A DNA stretch of 64,000 nt from Oscheius onirici (Eukaryota; Nematoda; Chromadorea; Rhabditida; Rhabditidae). Positions 22,219 to 32,962 of this stretch are shown piece by piece. Position 1 is the first letter of the stretch. Each line of letters begins with the position of its first letter. A program made the translations under genes and the position numbers. Under the pieces are notes generated by a model. It was not told the DNA's origin. It saw only the letters and a program-made list of their open reading frames with translations, and did not search any database. Location of the stretch: assembly GCA_932521025.1 (NCBI GenBank), contig OW051470.1, positions 6,000,501 through 6,064,500 on the forward strand, written 5' to 3'.

Positions 22219-23941
22219 CCGTAAAACCTCTATTTGAAGCCCCCTCTAATATAAGCCCCCCCCCAAATCTGGCGGTTTTCAACGTTTTTATGTTACATTT
22301 CGTTGTATTTTGTGTTTTTTTCTCAATATCTTTGCTGTTTTATTATTCTCTTAGTTTTTTTTACTGATAGCAGATTTTATTTCATATTGCAGAAGGAGAA
22401 TGTCTTCTCGTGAATGTAACGAAGAAGAAAATGCCGAAGAGCCGTCGCTTGAAGCTGAAGAGGATTTTTTTCTTATTACATTTTTATTGTACTTTTAGTC
22501 AGAAAATGAGACGGCGACTATAGCAAAACGAAAGTGCTACGGGCTCGACTTCAAGGCTGAGGCTATTGATTACGCTGAAAAGCATTCAAACCATCAAGCT
22601 GCCAAGCACTTCCGTGTGGACAAGCGACAAATTCGACTGTGGAGAGCCCGGAAAAGTGCAGTTATTTCGCAAAGGTACGAGTAATTTCTTGTTTTGTATA
22701 AATCGACTATTCAGGGACGAGCAAAAAGGTAATCGTGGAAAGCGTCTACTCGGAGCAGGCCGGCCGTTGAAAGACGAGATTATGGACAAGGATCTCATTG
22801 AATGGATCAAGAAGGAACGAGCCAAGAAACACTGTGTCAGCCGTCGAGTCATCAAAAATAAGGCGAATAAACTCTTAACTGTTGCAACATGCAAGGTAAG
22901 CGACTTTTAAGCGTCTTTTTGAGAGCCGTTGTTCAGATTTCTAAAGGCTGGCTAGAAAAATTCCTCAAACGACACAAGTTGGTCACAAGGCGAGTGACGT
23001 CGACCTGCCAAAAGCCTCCGGAAGAATTTGAGAGACATGTCGTCCAATTTGTCCTCAACTTGCGGAAAAACGAAAAGAGAACGACTATATCCATATTTAC
23101 GCTGCGGACGAGACTAGCGTCAGCATTGAGCCAGTACCTAAGACCACAATAGCGGGAAAAGGATCGTCTGAGGTATTTTTTTCATTTTGTTTATCAAAAT
23201 GTCTTATAGGTCCGGCTGATTACAACGGGACATGAGAAACTCTGCATTACCGTTATGTTGACTGCCCGAGACGACGGATTCAAATGCCGCCCATTTGTGA
23301 TTCTTCCTCGCGTCAGGCCGGACAAATCGATTGTCGAGAAGTACAAAAACAAGCTCGAGCTCTGCTGGTCCAGAAAAAACCGGATGAACGACGAAAATAC
23401 TGCGGAATATTTACAACATGTTCTTCGCAACACCTTGTTTGGAAGAAGAAGACTGTTGGTATGGGACCAATGTTCCGTTCACAAGTCGAAGGCTACAATG
23501 AAGAAGCTCCAAGATTTAAAAATCGACTCTGCATTAGTTCCGGCCGGATGTACTGGTTTTATCCAGGTTTGTGTTATTCAAACAAACATTTACGTCAATT
23601 TCTACTGGACTATCACTCCTGCAAAAATGTCGCGAAGAAGAAATCGCGGTCGAAAGACTGGAGGATTTGACGCTGGAAGAAAATGGAAACGAAGAAGATA
23701 GCGACGCTCCAGGAGACGTCGACTTCGTAAATGAGTTGATTAAACCCGAAATTTTCTTTGAAATGTGATAAAAACTTGAAATTTGATGTTGAAACCCACC
23801 TTTTTCTTGCAAATTTTCTGAGTTTTTCGGCCCGTCCCGGGCCGAAAAACAGAAGCGGAAGCCCCCTCTAATATAAGCCCCCCCCCCAAATGAGGTGATT
23901 GAAAATTAGAAGCCCCGGGGCTTCTAATAGAGGTTTTACGG
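22219..23941 (+). mobile_element. Tigger/pogo-type DNA transposon with TIRs and TA duplication
   Basis: The element is bounded by inverted CCGTAAAACCTCTATT ends and flanked on both sides by TA (22217-22218, 23942-23943), the usual mark of Tc1/mariner/pogo insertion. Length is about 1.72 kb. Just inside both ends a GAAGCCCCCTCTAATATAAG block plus a C-run is present in direct orientation, giving subterminal repeats. The right end also has a GCCCCGGGGC palindrome. It encodes one transposase. It sits about 130 bp beyond the Rpn13 stop, in its 3' region. Confidence 0.85.
22400..23768 (+). pseudogene. Tigger/pogo transposase (DDE_1), probably decayed
   Basis: Starts at ATG 22400. The parts in order are: a psq-type helix-turn-helix (YGLDFKAEAIDYAEKHSNHQ, then HFRVDKRQIRLWRARKS); a CENP-B-like HTH (GAGRPLKDEIMDKDLIEWIK, then ISKGWLEKFLKRHKLVTRRV); and the DDE core with first acid in YAADETSVSIEP and second in RLLVWDQCSVHKSKATMKKL. 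After PAGCTGFIQ the QPxD block carrying the third acid should follow, but the reading shifts frame and only NKHLRQFLLDYH can be recognised in another frame. An acidic tail ends at 23768. Several short introns are needed. Without the third Asp it should not be catalytically active. Confidence 0.75.
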
Positions 23942-24250
23942 TACATGTGTTTCCATACAATTGTTGTAAAAGAACTCTAAAAACAAATCAGATTTTAATC
24001 GCCCTATTCAAGCACGTTTTCGATGAAACTTTTACCATCTGCCGATTCCTTAGCAAATCCTACAATTTCTCGATAGATTGACCTTCGCACCATCATTGAT
24101 CCGTCTGTTCACTCAGCCCCACCTTCCATAGTTCGCCCGCTCGCGTGTTGTGGTGTGTTCCTTATCACACCACCGTTATATCGCCCTCACTTGCCAATGG
24201 CAAAAGGCTCAATCATTTTGTCTTCTTCTAGCCTAAAATGGTTTTTTTAG

Positions 24251-25443
24251 ATGGCCTGTGACTGTTTTGTGAAGGCAGCTGGGACTGTAGCTCTGACTTA
24301 CGTAGCTTATCGTCTTCTCATCGCCCTCCGCAACATCTTTGTCGTCTACCTTCTTCCTCAGGCTGTCGATCTCCACGAAAAAGCTGGAGCTAAATGGGCA
24401 GGTTCGTTGACATTGTTTTTGACATCAAAAATAGTTTATTTCAGTTGTAACCGGAGCTACGGACGGAATTGGAAAGGCTTACGCCTTTGAGCTGGCTCGT
24501 CGTGGATTCAACATTTTCCTTGTCTCCCGTACACAAAGCAAACTCGATGAGACCAGAAACGAGATCAGCTCGGCATCGAAAAACGTATGTTTACCCAAAC
24601 TTTCTTATAAAAGTTTCTTTTCAGATCGAAGTCCGTACATTTGCCTTCGACTTCACTTCTGGCAGTTCAGCAGCCTACAAACCTTTGATCGAGGCCATCG
24701 AGAAGCTTGAAGTCGGAATTCTGATCAACAATGTCGGAATGAGCTACGAATATCCCGATGTCAGTATTTTCTGGTTTCTTTAAACATTCGTACTTCCAGG
24801 TTTTGCACAAAGTCGATGGAGGAATTGACAGACTCACCGGCATCACTATCATCAACGCTCTTCCTCCCACCATTGTATACTTTTAGCTATTTTTTCGATA
24901 AACACCCTCTTTCCAGCTTTCGGCAGCTGTTCTCCCTCAAATGGTCGGCAGAAGCAAGGGAGTGATCGTCAATGTCGCCTCCTCCGCTGCCTACAATCCC
25001 ATGGCTCTTTGGGCCGTCTATTCTGCCACCAAGAAATACGTCACCTGGCTTACCTCCATCCTTCGCAGAGAGTACGAGCACAGTGGAATCACTGTCCAGA
25101 CCGTCTGTCCTATGATGGTTGCCACCAAAATGAGCAAGGTTTAGTCTAAAATATTTTTAAAACGTCATTTTTTTCAGATTAAGAAGACTTCTCTCTTCGT
25201 CCCTAACGTCAATACCTTCACCAAATCCGCCATCAACACCATTGGCCGCTCGGACGAGACTACTGGATACATCACTCATCAGATCCAGGTAATTATTTAG
25301 AGTATTCAGGAACTTACCTTTTTCAGGTCGAAGTACTGAATTTGCTTCCTCAATTCATCAAGGACCACTTCCTGACGAAGATGAGCAAAGGAACTCGTGC
25401 TGCTGCTCTCCGCAAGAAGGAGCGCGAAGCCAAGGCTCAGTAA
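24251..25443 (+). CDS. let-767: 17-beta-HSD type 12 / very-long-chain 3-ketoacyl-CoA reductase
   Basis: Short-chain dehydrogenase of the HSD17B12 group, acting in the ER membrane on 3-ketoacyl-CoAs in fatty-acid elongation and possibly on steroids. The ATG at 24251 follows directly on a TTTTTTTAG acceptor, fitting trans-splicing. An N-terminal membrane helix ([20 protein letters not shown]) is followed by the NAD(P)-binding [20 protein letters not shown]. Then come FAFDF, the [11 protein letters not shown] strand, the catalytic Ser in [20 protein letters not shown], the YSATKKY Tyr/Lys pair and the [13 protein letters not shown] proline loop. Eight exons with 35-50 bp introns end in REAKAQ-stop at 25443, about 315 residues, normal for the family. 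The symbol follows the C. elegans member and is by family similarity only. Confidence 0.9.
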
Positions 25444-25592
25444 CAGAAAAACCAGTTGTTTGAACGAGTATTTTACATAATTTCAACTTCTATTTATACC
25501 TCTAATAAATTTTGAAAAAAAAACTGAATGTTTTGAATAAGGTTTATGAACAAAACAACAGTAGGTCGATGCTAAACTTACAAAAAAAACAT

Positions 25593-26181
25593 CTAGTCCC
25601 ATCGGTTTCGAGTGATGAGCGAAGCAAGACTGTCTTCTACCGTCGAATGCGAATGTAGCAAATTTCCAATATTGGCTCTTCTACGAACTGCATTTTTCGA
25701 TCCGTCTACACGTTTTGCCTGAACGAACACTTTTTGGAATGATGCAAGATAGAAAACCTTTCCAGGCATTGTGACTGCCTTGCTGTCGGCTGCTTCTTTT
25801 TGTCGAATCTCTTCTAAACCGGAGACGTTCAAAGAGGCAAAGTAGTCGTTTTCTGCTCTCTGAACTTCAAATTTGCAAACATGATTAAGCAAATCTAACC
25901 TCGGAAATATAGGGATTCGAGAGCAGTTTCATCACTCCATATTCACGGGCCAATCTTTCACGAAGAATGACGACTTGGTCTGGTCGAACTGGATAGTCTG
26001 GGCGACCAGTTCTGGAAAAAAAATAAAAAATAGGGAAAGAAAATAAAAAAACATACGCTTTCTGCTGAGGCAGAAGTGGGCCTGTATATCCCACCTCCCA
26101 AACTCGTCGATCCCAATGCCGTCGGTTCAGATTGCCGCGAAGAGCACGAGTGAAAAACATCTCAAGTTCGGGTGACTCCAT
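25593..26181 (-). CDS. Small uncharacterised basic protein
   Basis: Three exons from an ATG at 26181 (MESPELEMFFTRALRGNLNR) to a stop at 25593 give about 170 residues. The middle exon reads RPDYPVRPDQVVILRERLAR and then EYGVMKLLSNPYISE. The last exon has DYFASLNVSGLEEIRQKEAA and a basic Arg-rich end (SKNAVRRRANIGNLLHSHST). Strong phase agreement and coding-like composition make it a real gene. The small, basic, conserved-looking character resembles mitochondrial ribosomal or assembly proteins, but I cannot name a family. Its 3' end faces the HSD17B12 gene. Confidence 0.65.
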
Positions 26182-26323
26182 TATAAAGAAAAGCAGTGAA
26201 AAAAAAATTAACAGCGCTGGAACGCCAGTCAAAACAGCGGATAAATTTTATATATTATTCATTTACATTTTAAAACGTCTTTTTACGGGAAAATCACACG
26301 AATAGGAACTTATAATTTTTCGT

Positions 26324-27086
26324 TTATCCGTAAGGCGGATGGTAGGCGTTTCCATATCCATCATAGCTGCCGGGATAAGGATTTGCTTGCTGGCCGTATG
26401 CGTAGTTCTGTTGAGCCTGGATCGAAATGAATAACATAAAAAAGAAGAAAAACTAACGGTGTTGGGTTGAGCTATCCAATTTGTTTGAGCTGCAGAAGCA
26501 GTGTATTGCCAAGCAGATTGGGATGTTGGGGTCTAAATGCTATCATTGGTAAAACTCGAAAATTTACGTTGATGGAAGGATGGACGGGGCGCGTTCTCAT
26601 TTGTTTGAGCCTGTTAGTCGTGCTGGCTGAGACAGTCGTTGGAGGGAGGTTTGGGGGATCATTCCAACCTGAAATACGTTTTAAAAATGTGACCACGCAA
26701 TGAGCATACCTGTTATTGCATTGTTCGGCAGCGATGCATCCATGAGGTTTTTGAGCTGAAATTGAGTAAACTTTATATAGTCTTACGCCATTAGAGGTAA
26801 CAAAGTGTACAGAAGAAGTTTGGGGTGAGTGGATTCAAAAAAAAAAGATACGTTTGAATACGCGCCGAAACCAAAGTACTGATTTTCAAAATTTCGCTTC
26901 AAGATGCAATATACCCGGTAAGCCGGACCAACCTTCAGCTCGGTTTTATGGTTCTCCACTTCTCTTTTGCTTCTCAAAATTCTTTTTGTCTTGTCCAAAA
27001 CGTGGGTTACATAAATGCGAACCAAAGAATGTTGAGTGGATACTATTGACGGAACTTACCAGAATTAATTAATCCAATTTTGAGGC
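26324..27086 (-). CDS. Uncharacterised gene with Tyr/Gln/Gly-rich C-terminus (5' end uncertain)
   Basis: On the minus strand, exons read AGWLKFGLKIGLIN, HSLVRIYVTHVLDKTKRILR, EVENHKTELKVGPAYR, YFGFGAYSN, LKNLMDASLPNNAITG, GWNDPPNLPPTTVSASTTNR, a Gln/Trp/Ala block (SAWQYTASAAQTNWIAQPNT), and a last exon AYGQQANPYPGSYDGYGNAY ending at a TAA at 26324. The GWNDPP motif is found near the end of Sec31 and in SRA1-type proteins, but the rest does not let me choose. The start was not found; the 27.1-27.4 kb region may hold further 5' exons. The low-complexity aromatic tail suggests an RNA- or coat-associated protein. Confidence 0.5.
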
Positions 27087-27557
27087 CGAATTTCAACCAT
27101 CCTGCAATGCTAGGTGACTTCCAGATAAAAGTTTCTGCTGCCTTTTAGTTATAATGTGGCTCTGGTTTAAAGGTCTGATTCAATGGGTCCGATCACGGCA
27201 GTTGTCGCGATTGCTGCTTGCGCCGGGAATGAAGAAACCGGACAGCGTAGCTGGAGCATGCGAGAAGGCATCGCACGCCAATCACACGAGTCGTTTTTCG
27301 CCTTTTGTATTAAAACGCCCACGGGCAATTATTGTAGTCAGGTACGCATATTTTTTTTTGCACGGGAGTAAATTTATAGTTTTCCCTCGAGAAAATAAGA
27401 TTTGCATCGTATGAATCACTTTTCCACTCCCAATTCTTTATTTTTACTCGAGGAAAACTTTTTCAATACACGAATTGCACGAAAACTAATCAACAGGCAT
27501 ATGTCTATTGATTTTATTATTCCAGGTGTTGTAACATCTACATTCCACACTTTGACA

Positions 27558-28488
27558 ATGTCGGATCTGAGCGCGTTTTTCGCTAAAAAGAACGACAAAA
27601 AGAAGAAGAATGCTGTCGTGAAAATGGATGATGTCGGGCATATACTTGAGCGACGTGCTAAGAAACAGGTATTTTCTAAACTTTGAAATTCAATCATAAC
27701 TTGTCTTGTAGGAAGAACACGATCGTGAAGTTGACGAAGAAGAGAAGCGTGAAAAAAATGAAGAAGATCGGCCTCAAGGAGAAGACAGTGAATGGGACGA
27801 ATATAACGATTCTAAATTCAGGTAACTTGCTTTTGCTTCATTTTTTACCAAAAGTTATAGAATCGACGAGGTCAAGGGTCTCAAAGACATGGGTGCGGAA
27901 GCTGAAAATCAGGAAGAGGAGCATCACGACATTGCTGAGCAAAAGGAACAGCACGAAACTCGCAAATGGGGCCAAGTAGACGTATGCAGTTTCATATTTT
28001 ACCAACTCAGTTTTTTTTAGAAAAAGGAAGAAAAGGATGTACAAACTGCTGCCGAAATGGCCGCATACCAAAAGGCTCAGTCGAAGCCATCCGTTTTCGT
28101 TCCTTCCGCCCTTCGTGAACAGCGTGCTCGCATGGACACAAATATTGATGTCACAAATCTGGAAATGTTCCCATCTCTTGCCGACGCTAGCAAAATGGAA
28201 ACGGCTAAAAAAGAAGACACTAAAACGGGTGGTGGATGGGTGACGAGCGGATCATCTGATAACCGTTCCGCTCCTCGTTACGGTGGTGCTCCTCCAAACA
28301 CTGGAAGAGATAGAGATTCTGTCATGGCTGCTCTAAAGGTATTTTTTCTTGTCAACTCTTGTTTTTATCCAAATTTTCAGCATGTTACCGCCCCATCTAC
28401 TACGAGTGCACCTGTTCCCGAAAAGCCTCGCGAAGAGCCGACTAAGAAAGCCGGTACATATGTTCCTCCTCATCTACGTAACAAGTGA
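27558..28488 (+). CDS. CDV3 homologue
   Basis: Conserved animal protein CDV3 (carnitine deficiency-associated 3), cytoplasmic and of poorly known function. The start at 27558 gives the hallmark N-terminus MSDLSAFFAKKNDKKKKNAV. A Glu/Lys/Asp-rich region follows (EVDEEEKREKNEEDRPQGED), then the conserved core SKPSVFVPSALREQRARMDT and LEMFPSLADASKMETAKKED. A GGGWVTSGSSDNRSAP block leads to a C-terminal GTYVPPHLRNK-stop at 28488, a motif shared with several RNA-associated proteins. Five or six exons with 35-60 bp introns; about 235 residues, close to the usual size. Assignment rests on the N-terminal FFAKKDKKKK block and the FPSL core. Confidence 0.8.
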
Positions 28489-28801
28489 TGGGTTGTTGTT
28501 ATCTTTTTCCCCTTTGTTGCCTTTTATTCGTAGTTCTGGTGAATTCTTTTGACTGTTGTTTCTAATATTTCTACTGGTTAGGCGGTGATTGAGCTTTGTT
28601 AGTGATTTTTCTAAAAGAATCATACCTCCTGTCCTTTCTCCACACAAATGTCTCTGTTTCGACTACTTGAATAAATTTTATTTCTTTTTCAACACATAAT
28701 ATAGCCATGTTCATTGTCGTGGTCTACCTTAGTCTTCATTCAGTTCTTCCATTGTGGTCACATTTTCGCTGAAATAGGCTGATTTTACAAGAAACTAAAA
28801 T

Positions 28802-29482
28802 TTATTGCGAAGTTCTCAGATTTAGGTCATTCTCTGCCTTCTGAATAGTCATTAGACGCGTCTCTTGATTCGATTCGCCCTGAATCTCTCCGTAGAGGTC
28901 GAACCCCTCATCGGAAATCATCTGGATCGCTCTAGCGTATCTGAACTCTTCGTTTCGCACACTTTTCCCAACCAAATCAAGTACCTGTCAACATATGCTC
29001 TTCCATGAGAGCCCTTGCTGCAGTAATTGTCCATAAGAGGCGACGAAACGGCGTAAATGTCTTCTCTCCATTCACGAAGCATGTAAACCCACGCCTCTAT
29101 GATGCTCCCGTCAATTAGCTCAATCTATTTTTGACGTAATATTTGTGTTTCGTCAAAAACCCCACTTTTTCCTGCCTTCTGTCGTAAAGCTGAGGGTATG
29201 CCTCCAATTTATCTAAAATGATCAGCTTCTCCTCATCCACTTCGTAAACTTCTCCATAAATTCGCTAAAAGGTGTCTTTTCTATTAACCCGGAACTAACG
29301 TGTCCTTCGTCATTTTTTGCTAACATCACCGGAATGTTAAACTTGGAAGTTATCATCAGCGGGAAACGATCGCACGTTCTTCCACTGTTAACGAATTTGT
29401 AACATCCGGCAGTTTCTGAAAACACGTGAAAGTTTGGTTGGCCTTTCTTCAGAGTTCCATAGACGAATACCCGAGTGTTCAT
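28802..29482 (-). CDS. Gamma-glutamylamine cyclotransferase (GGACT, AIG2-like)
   Basis: Enzyme that releases 5-oxoproline from gamma-glutamyl-epsilon-lysine, the breakdown product of transglutaminase cross-links. The start at 29482 gives MNTRVFVYGTLKKGQPNFHV, the YGTLKxGQPN substrate loop of the family. It continues GRTCDRFPLMITSKFNIPVM, then after an intron IYGEVYEVDEEKLIILDKLE (the catalytic Glu lies in the GEVYxVDxxxLxxLDxLE strand), AYPQLYDRRQEK, IIEAWVYMLREWREDIYAVS and the end motif DNYCSKGSHGRAYVDR. A 44-bp GTACTT..TTCAG intron then adds about 45 residues (YARAIQMISDEGFDLYGEIQ and onward) to a stop at 28802, not present in the human enzyme. Head-to-head with MRPS10, 146 bp apart. Confidence 0.85.
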
Positions 29483-29628
29483 TTTACCTAAATGAAATTG
29501 GTAATAAGGAAATTATAGAGACGAAGAAGTGGCGCGATTTTCGAGCGGACGCGACTTTTATTACCCACTTTCTCTTATCAAGATTTGGACATTTTTCTGG
29601 CTTTGGTTTGCTATCAAAATGTTTTTAG
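29483..29628. promoter_or_regulatory. Shared (bidirectional) promoter of GGACT and MRPS10
   Basis: Only 146 bp separate the two start codons on opposite strands, so both core promoters must lie here. No TATA box is seen. A GC-richer patch (GTGGCGCGATTTTCGAGCGG, about 29530) sits in the middle of AT-rich flanks. Confidence 0.5.
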
Positions 29629-31566
29629 ATGTTCGCACGTGGAAGCCATCTGGTTAATAATGTCGCTAAGGGCATAATTTCTAGAAATGTGAGGACGGTA
29701 CCGGCCACTTTAGCTGCCTCTGACCAAGTGCAAGAATCTATGTCCCTGATGACCGATAAGTTGTTCAGGTATGAATGTTTCTCTTCTCCGATTATCAACG
29801 TTTTTAGTTCACTGAACCTAGAATACAGAGGCCATGATCCAAAAGTTCTAAAGTCTTATACTTCTTTTCTAGAGGTTTGTTCTTTTTCTTGCTGTTTAAA
29901 GCGAGCCTAAATCGCGTGCTTTATATTAGGGCGCGTCAAAAGTCTTTGTAATTAGTTCCACAGCTACCCTTCAAATTGATCGGATCGGTCTGGGATTGTT
30001 CCTGGGGGTAATCGACCTCGAAAAAAAAATTGAGAGCTTTTGGGACAGTTTGGATTTTGGGATCAAGGGTTACGGTAGCTTTTAAAATCAGCCAAAAAAC
30101 GTATTTTCACGATAACTTTTTGGTGCTAGGAGATACAAAAAAATGGTCAACTACAAAACAATTCGGCTCATCGAGGCGCATCTTTCATTTTTTTGAAAAA
30201 CTCGATTGAATCGAGTTTTCTCATAAATTCAATTCCGAGCTCAAAAAAATCACCATGAGGTGGGGGTACATGGTCGAAATTTAGAAATCAAAATCGTTCC
30301 CTAGCCTTTATTTCAAAACATGCGGAGCTGATATTTTACAGGGGTGATATTTAGGCCAGTAAAAAGCTACTGTTAAAAAACAAAAAGATTCCCTCTCGAC
30401 AGACTCGAACCCTGGTCGCTCCAGCGTGAAATTTCACAAAGCCACTACACCAAAAATGCGAAAATTTGAAAGTCGAATAACTTTTTGCGCGAAAGAGTAA
30501 AATACGTTTTTCAAAAAAATGAAAGATGCGCCTCGATGAGCCGAATTGTTTTGTAGTTGACCATTTTTTTGTATCTCCTAGCACTAAAAAGTTATCGTGA
30601 AAATACTTTTTTTGGCTGATTTTTAAAGCTACCGTAACCCTTGATCCCAAAATCCAAACTGTCCCAAAAGCTCTCAATTTTTTTTTCGAGGTCGATTACC
30701 CCCAGGAACAATCCCAGACCGATCCGATCAATTTGAAGGGTAGCTGTGGAACTAATTACAAACGCGCCCTAATATTTCTACCAGCCGTCTAGCGGGAAAC
30801 AATTTTTTTTCGGCTTTCGCCGCCCTGGACCAAACCCAACTTCTCATGACTACCTCGCTTCCACTCCAGGTTCAAAACTAACTCTTATTTTGACAATTTC
30901 TGACTTGTCCATTTGTGGTCCCGGACCAAAAAAATAAACAGTCCACCACAGACACCATCGCGCTTTAGTTACTCTAAATGTTGTTTCTTTTTAAGCACAT
31001 TCAAATACATGAAGGAAGCGGCCGCACAACCTTTGCGAAAAGCGCAGTTGGTTAGAGGTTAGACTTCAAAACAAAACAGGTGTCCAGTTCGATTCTAATT
31101 GAGTTTATTTCTTTTGCCTTCTCTGTAACCTTCTCGGAAACACATTTGGAATTTTTTTATCCAACAGATCAACTCTTATTACATCAGACTTTTCAAGTTT
31201 GCCGACTTTTCAAGTCGTTTAAGCTATTCTTCTCATTCTCATTATTCCAGACCGTATGTGAAAATTTGAACATCAAGCGAGGAAATACGGAAGTTTTGCC
31301 TTATGTCCGATGGATCCAGCCGGCTCTTCGTTCCAAATTCGTCCACAAAAAGTACAAACTTCATTATGAGACTAGGACTCACATAACGCGTTTCGAGGTT
31401 TGCTAACTTTAGCTTTGCTGTAGCAGGTTAAACTTAGGTTCAAAATCTGACAGGAAGCACGGCTACCACTTTCCTGGAATACATTCAGCGAAATATCCCA
31501 GAAGGAGTTGGAATGAAAGTGGGGTATCAAGAACATAGACTCTTCCCTGAGACTATTCGGCAATAA
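29629..31566 (+). CDS. mrps-10: Mitochondrial small-subunit ribosomal protein S10 (uS10m)
   Basis: Component of the mitochondrial ribosome small subunit. The start at 29629 gives a basic targeting-like N-terminus (MFARGSHLVNNVAKGIISRN). The S10 fold follows: SLNLEYRGHDPKVLKSYTSF, LETVCENLNIKRG, EVLPYVRWIQPALRSKFVHK, YKLHYETRTHITRFEVQNLT and ATTFLEYIQRNIPEGVGMKV, ending QEHRLFPETIRQ-stop at 31566. Length is about 185 residues. Intron 2 (29875-31250, 1376 bp) is exceptionally long for this window because an 853-bp palindromic element and a tRNA-like fragment sit in it. The other introns are about 40 bp. Confidence 0.88.
29923..30775. mobile_element. Large palindromic foldback element in MRPS10 intron 2
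   Basis: Arms 29923-30201 and 30506-30775 are near-identical in inverted orientation. They start TAGGGCGCGT and end ACGCGCCCTA, with ATAT on both sides as a possible target duplication. The left arm has an extra CAAAAGTC near its tip. The 304-bp centre (30202-30505) is single-copy and carries a pol III-type A and B box pair on the minus strand. There is no transposase frame, so it is a non-autonomous MITE or foldback transposon. The transcript of the host intron could form a hairpin of about 270 bp. Confidence 0.85.
30383..30460 (-). promoter_or_regulatory. Pol III type-2 promoter-like boxes (A and B) inside the palindrome
   Basis: Minus strand: A box TGGTGTAGTGG (30442-30452), then B box GGTTCGAGTCT (30401-30411), about 30 bases between them, followed by a T-run (complement of the A-rich 30371-30388) suitable as a pol III terminator. 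The sequence cannot fold as a tRNA, because the acceptor ends do not pair. It resembles the head of a tRNA-derived SINE. Confidence 0.5.
31037..31100 (+). repeat. tRNA-like fragment in MRPS10 intron 2
   Basis: Plus strand: AGCGCAGTTGGTTAGAGG (31041-31058) matches a tRNA D-arm/A box, and GTCCAGTTCGATTCTAAT (31082-31099) resembles the T-arm/B box with changes. The spacing is too short for a full anticodon arm and no acceptor stem pairs, so it is a tRNA pseudogene or SINE remnant. Confidence 0.45.
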
Positions 31567-31701
31567 TTATGTTTCCTCGCTCATAGTGTGTTTGTTATAG
31601 TTACTCATGAATATTGGTCTTTAATTGTATTGAAGTTTTGAAATTGGCTTCCTCCGCAAGTTCATAAACTATCAAGACTTATTTCAAACGACTTCTATAG
31701 C

Positions 31702-32962
31702 ATGACAACATCAGAAGAGATAGACGAATTGACAGAAAAGGTACTGGGCCTTTTGACAGAAGATCCTGGTTTCATCAAGGAATGGACTCGAATGACTGCC
31801 GAGAGGATAAAGGAAAACCAGCAGGTAAGACAGAAAAAAACTAGTAAAGAAATCCGAAAACAGGAAGAACCGTCGCGAGAGCGAAAAATTGACGAGTTCG
31901 AGCTGACCGTCGAAGAGTTGGCCAGAGTAATAGACGTGGCAACACAATCCTTTCTAGATTCTGGTAAGTGCAGTGAAATCCTAGAGACAACTGTCCTAGA
32001 AAATTCAATTTACCGTTTTGACGACGCGACTACGAATCCAGACGCCTCGACCATTTTTGCAGTTCATCTGCAAATGCACCGACTGGATTCACATCCAGAT
32101 ATTCCCAGGCAAATTCAACTAAAATCCAATAAGTATGAGAATTTAGATTTTTGACCGCCGTTAGACGACTGACCCAACTTGCCAAAAAGTTTCCCACAAG
32201 ACTTTCAAAGTTAGTTGAGAAAATACAACACATTCTTATGATTTAGTGGCTGTAATGTGCCCAACATCCTCAAACTGGCGACTTCCATCTGTGAAATGCT
32301 CTATAGTCTCCAGGAGCATCTTCAAGTTTTCCGAGAAGGCTCAACTTCTACGTTATTCCGCTGTGCTTCTGACTTTAACCGAATTGTGGTGGAAAAACTA
32401 GAGATTGTCAGTCGATCAATCAATCATTCAAGGGATTTTTTCAGTGGAAACGAGAGATTGAAAGAGAGAAAAGACTCGAAGCAGCCAAAACCCCAAGTCC
32501 TTTGGTTAAGACACCTCGAAGACGTCCTCTCTCGCAAATTCAACATCGAAAACCGGGAGGATTTCTTATGAGCCCGGAACTGGTCAAAGCTCGTCTTATT
32601 GTTAGTGCCATCTCTCGGTCGAGAAGTGCCACTCCTTCTCGATATAGACAGTCGAACCTGGGCAGACAATCGATTCCACCCAAAGATGACAAACAGGAAC
32701 AACAAAGGCGTAGTGAAATAGCCGGCGCAATGCAAGAAAAATGGGGAAAACTGCTGGAAATCGATCATGTGATCAGGAAAACGATACCGACTAAAGGTCA
32801 GGCCGATTCCGACGATGATTCAAACACTTTGAGGTGAGAAAATGAAATATTTTAACAGTACATTTTTTCAGAGTGGCAAAACGCATTAGTGCCCAGGTGA
32901 TCCGTGATCTCCGGAAGAGACTCGATGGCCGTCCACCGCTCATTTTAACTCAAAATCTCTGA
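31702..32962 (+). CDS. Uncharacterised basic multi-exon protein
   Basis: Not recognised. Starts at ATG 31702 (MTTSEEIDELTEKVLGLLTE). A first helical region continues EDPGFIKEWTRMTAERIKEN, then a charged stretch. Then ELTVEELARVIDVATQSFLD and, after short introns, VPNILKLATSICEMLYSLQE are read. The C-terminal half is Arg/Ser/Pro-rich and likely disordered (TPRRRPLSQIQHRKPGGFLM, ISRSRSATPSRYRQSNLG). The last exon (AKRISAQVIRDLRKRLDGRP) ends at 32962. About 330 residues in five or six exons. Basic SR-like tracts suggest a nuclear protein, which is inference only. It lies 135 bp after the MRPS10 stop on the same strand, so the two could share an operon. Confidence 0.6.

Noticed and set aside
27183-27400. 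Short + strand frame starting MGPITAVVAIAACAGNEETG, and a minus-strand frame MPSRMLQLRCPVSSF over the same bases
   Set aside because: Both strands are open over the same short stretch and neither splices cleanly to a neighbouring gene; one could be a 5' exon of the minus-strand gene, but this cannot be decided.
30383-30470. Functional tRNA gene in the palindrome centre
   Set aside because: A and B boxes are good, but the acceptor and anticodon stems do not form.
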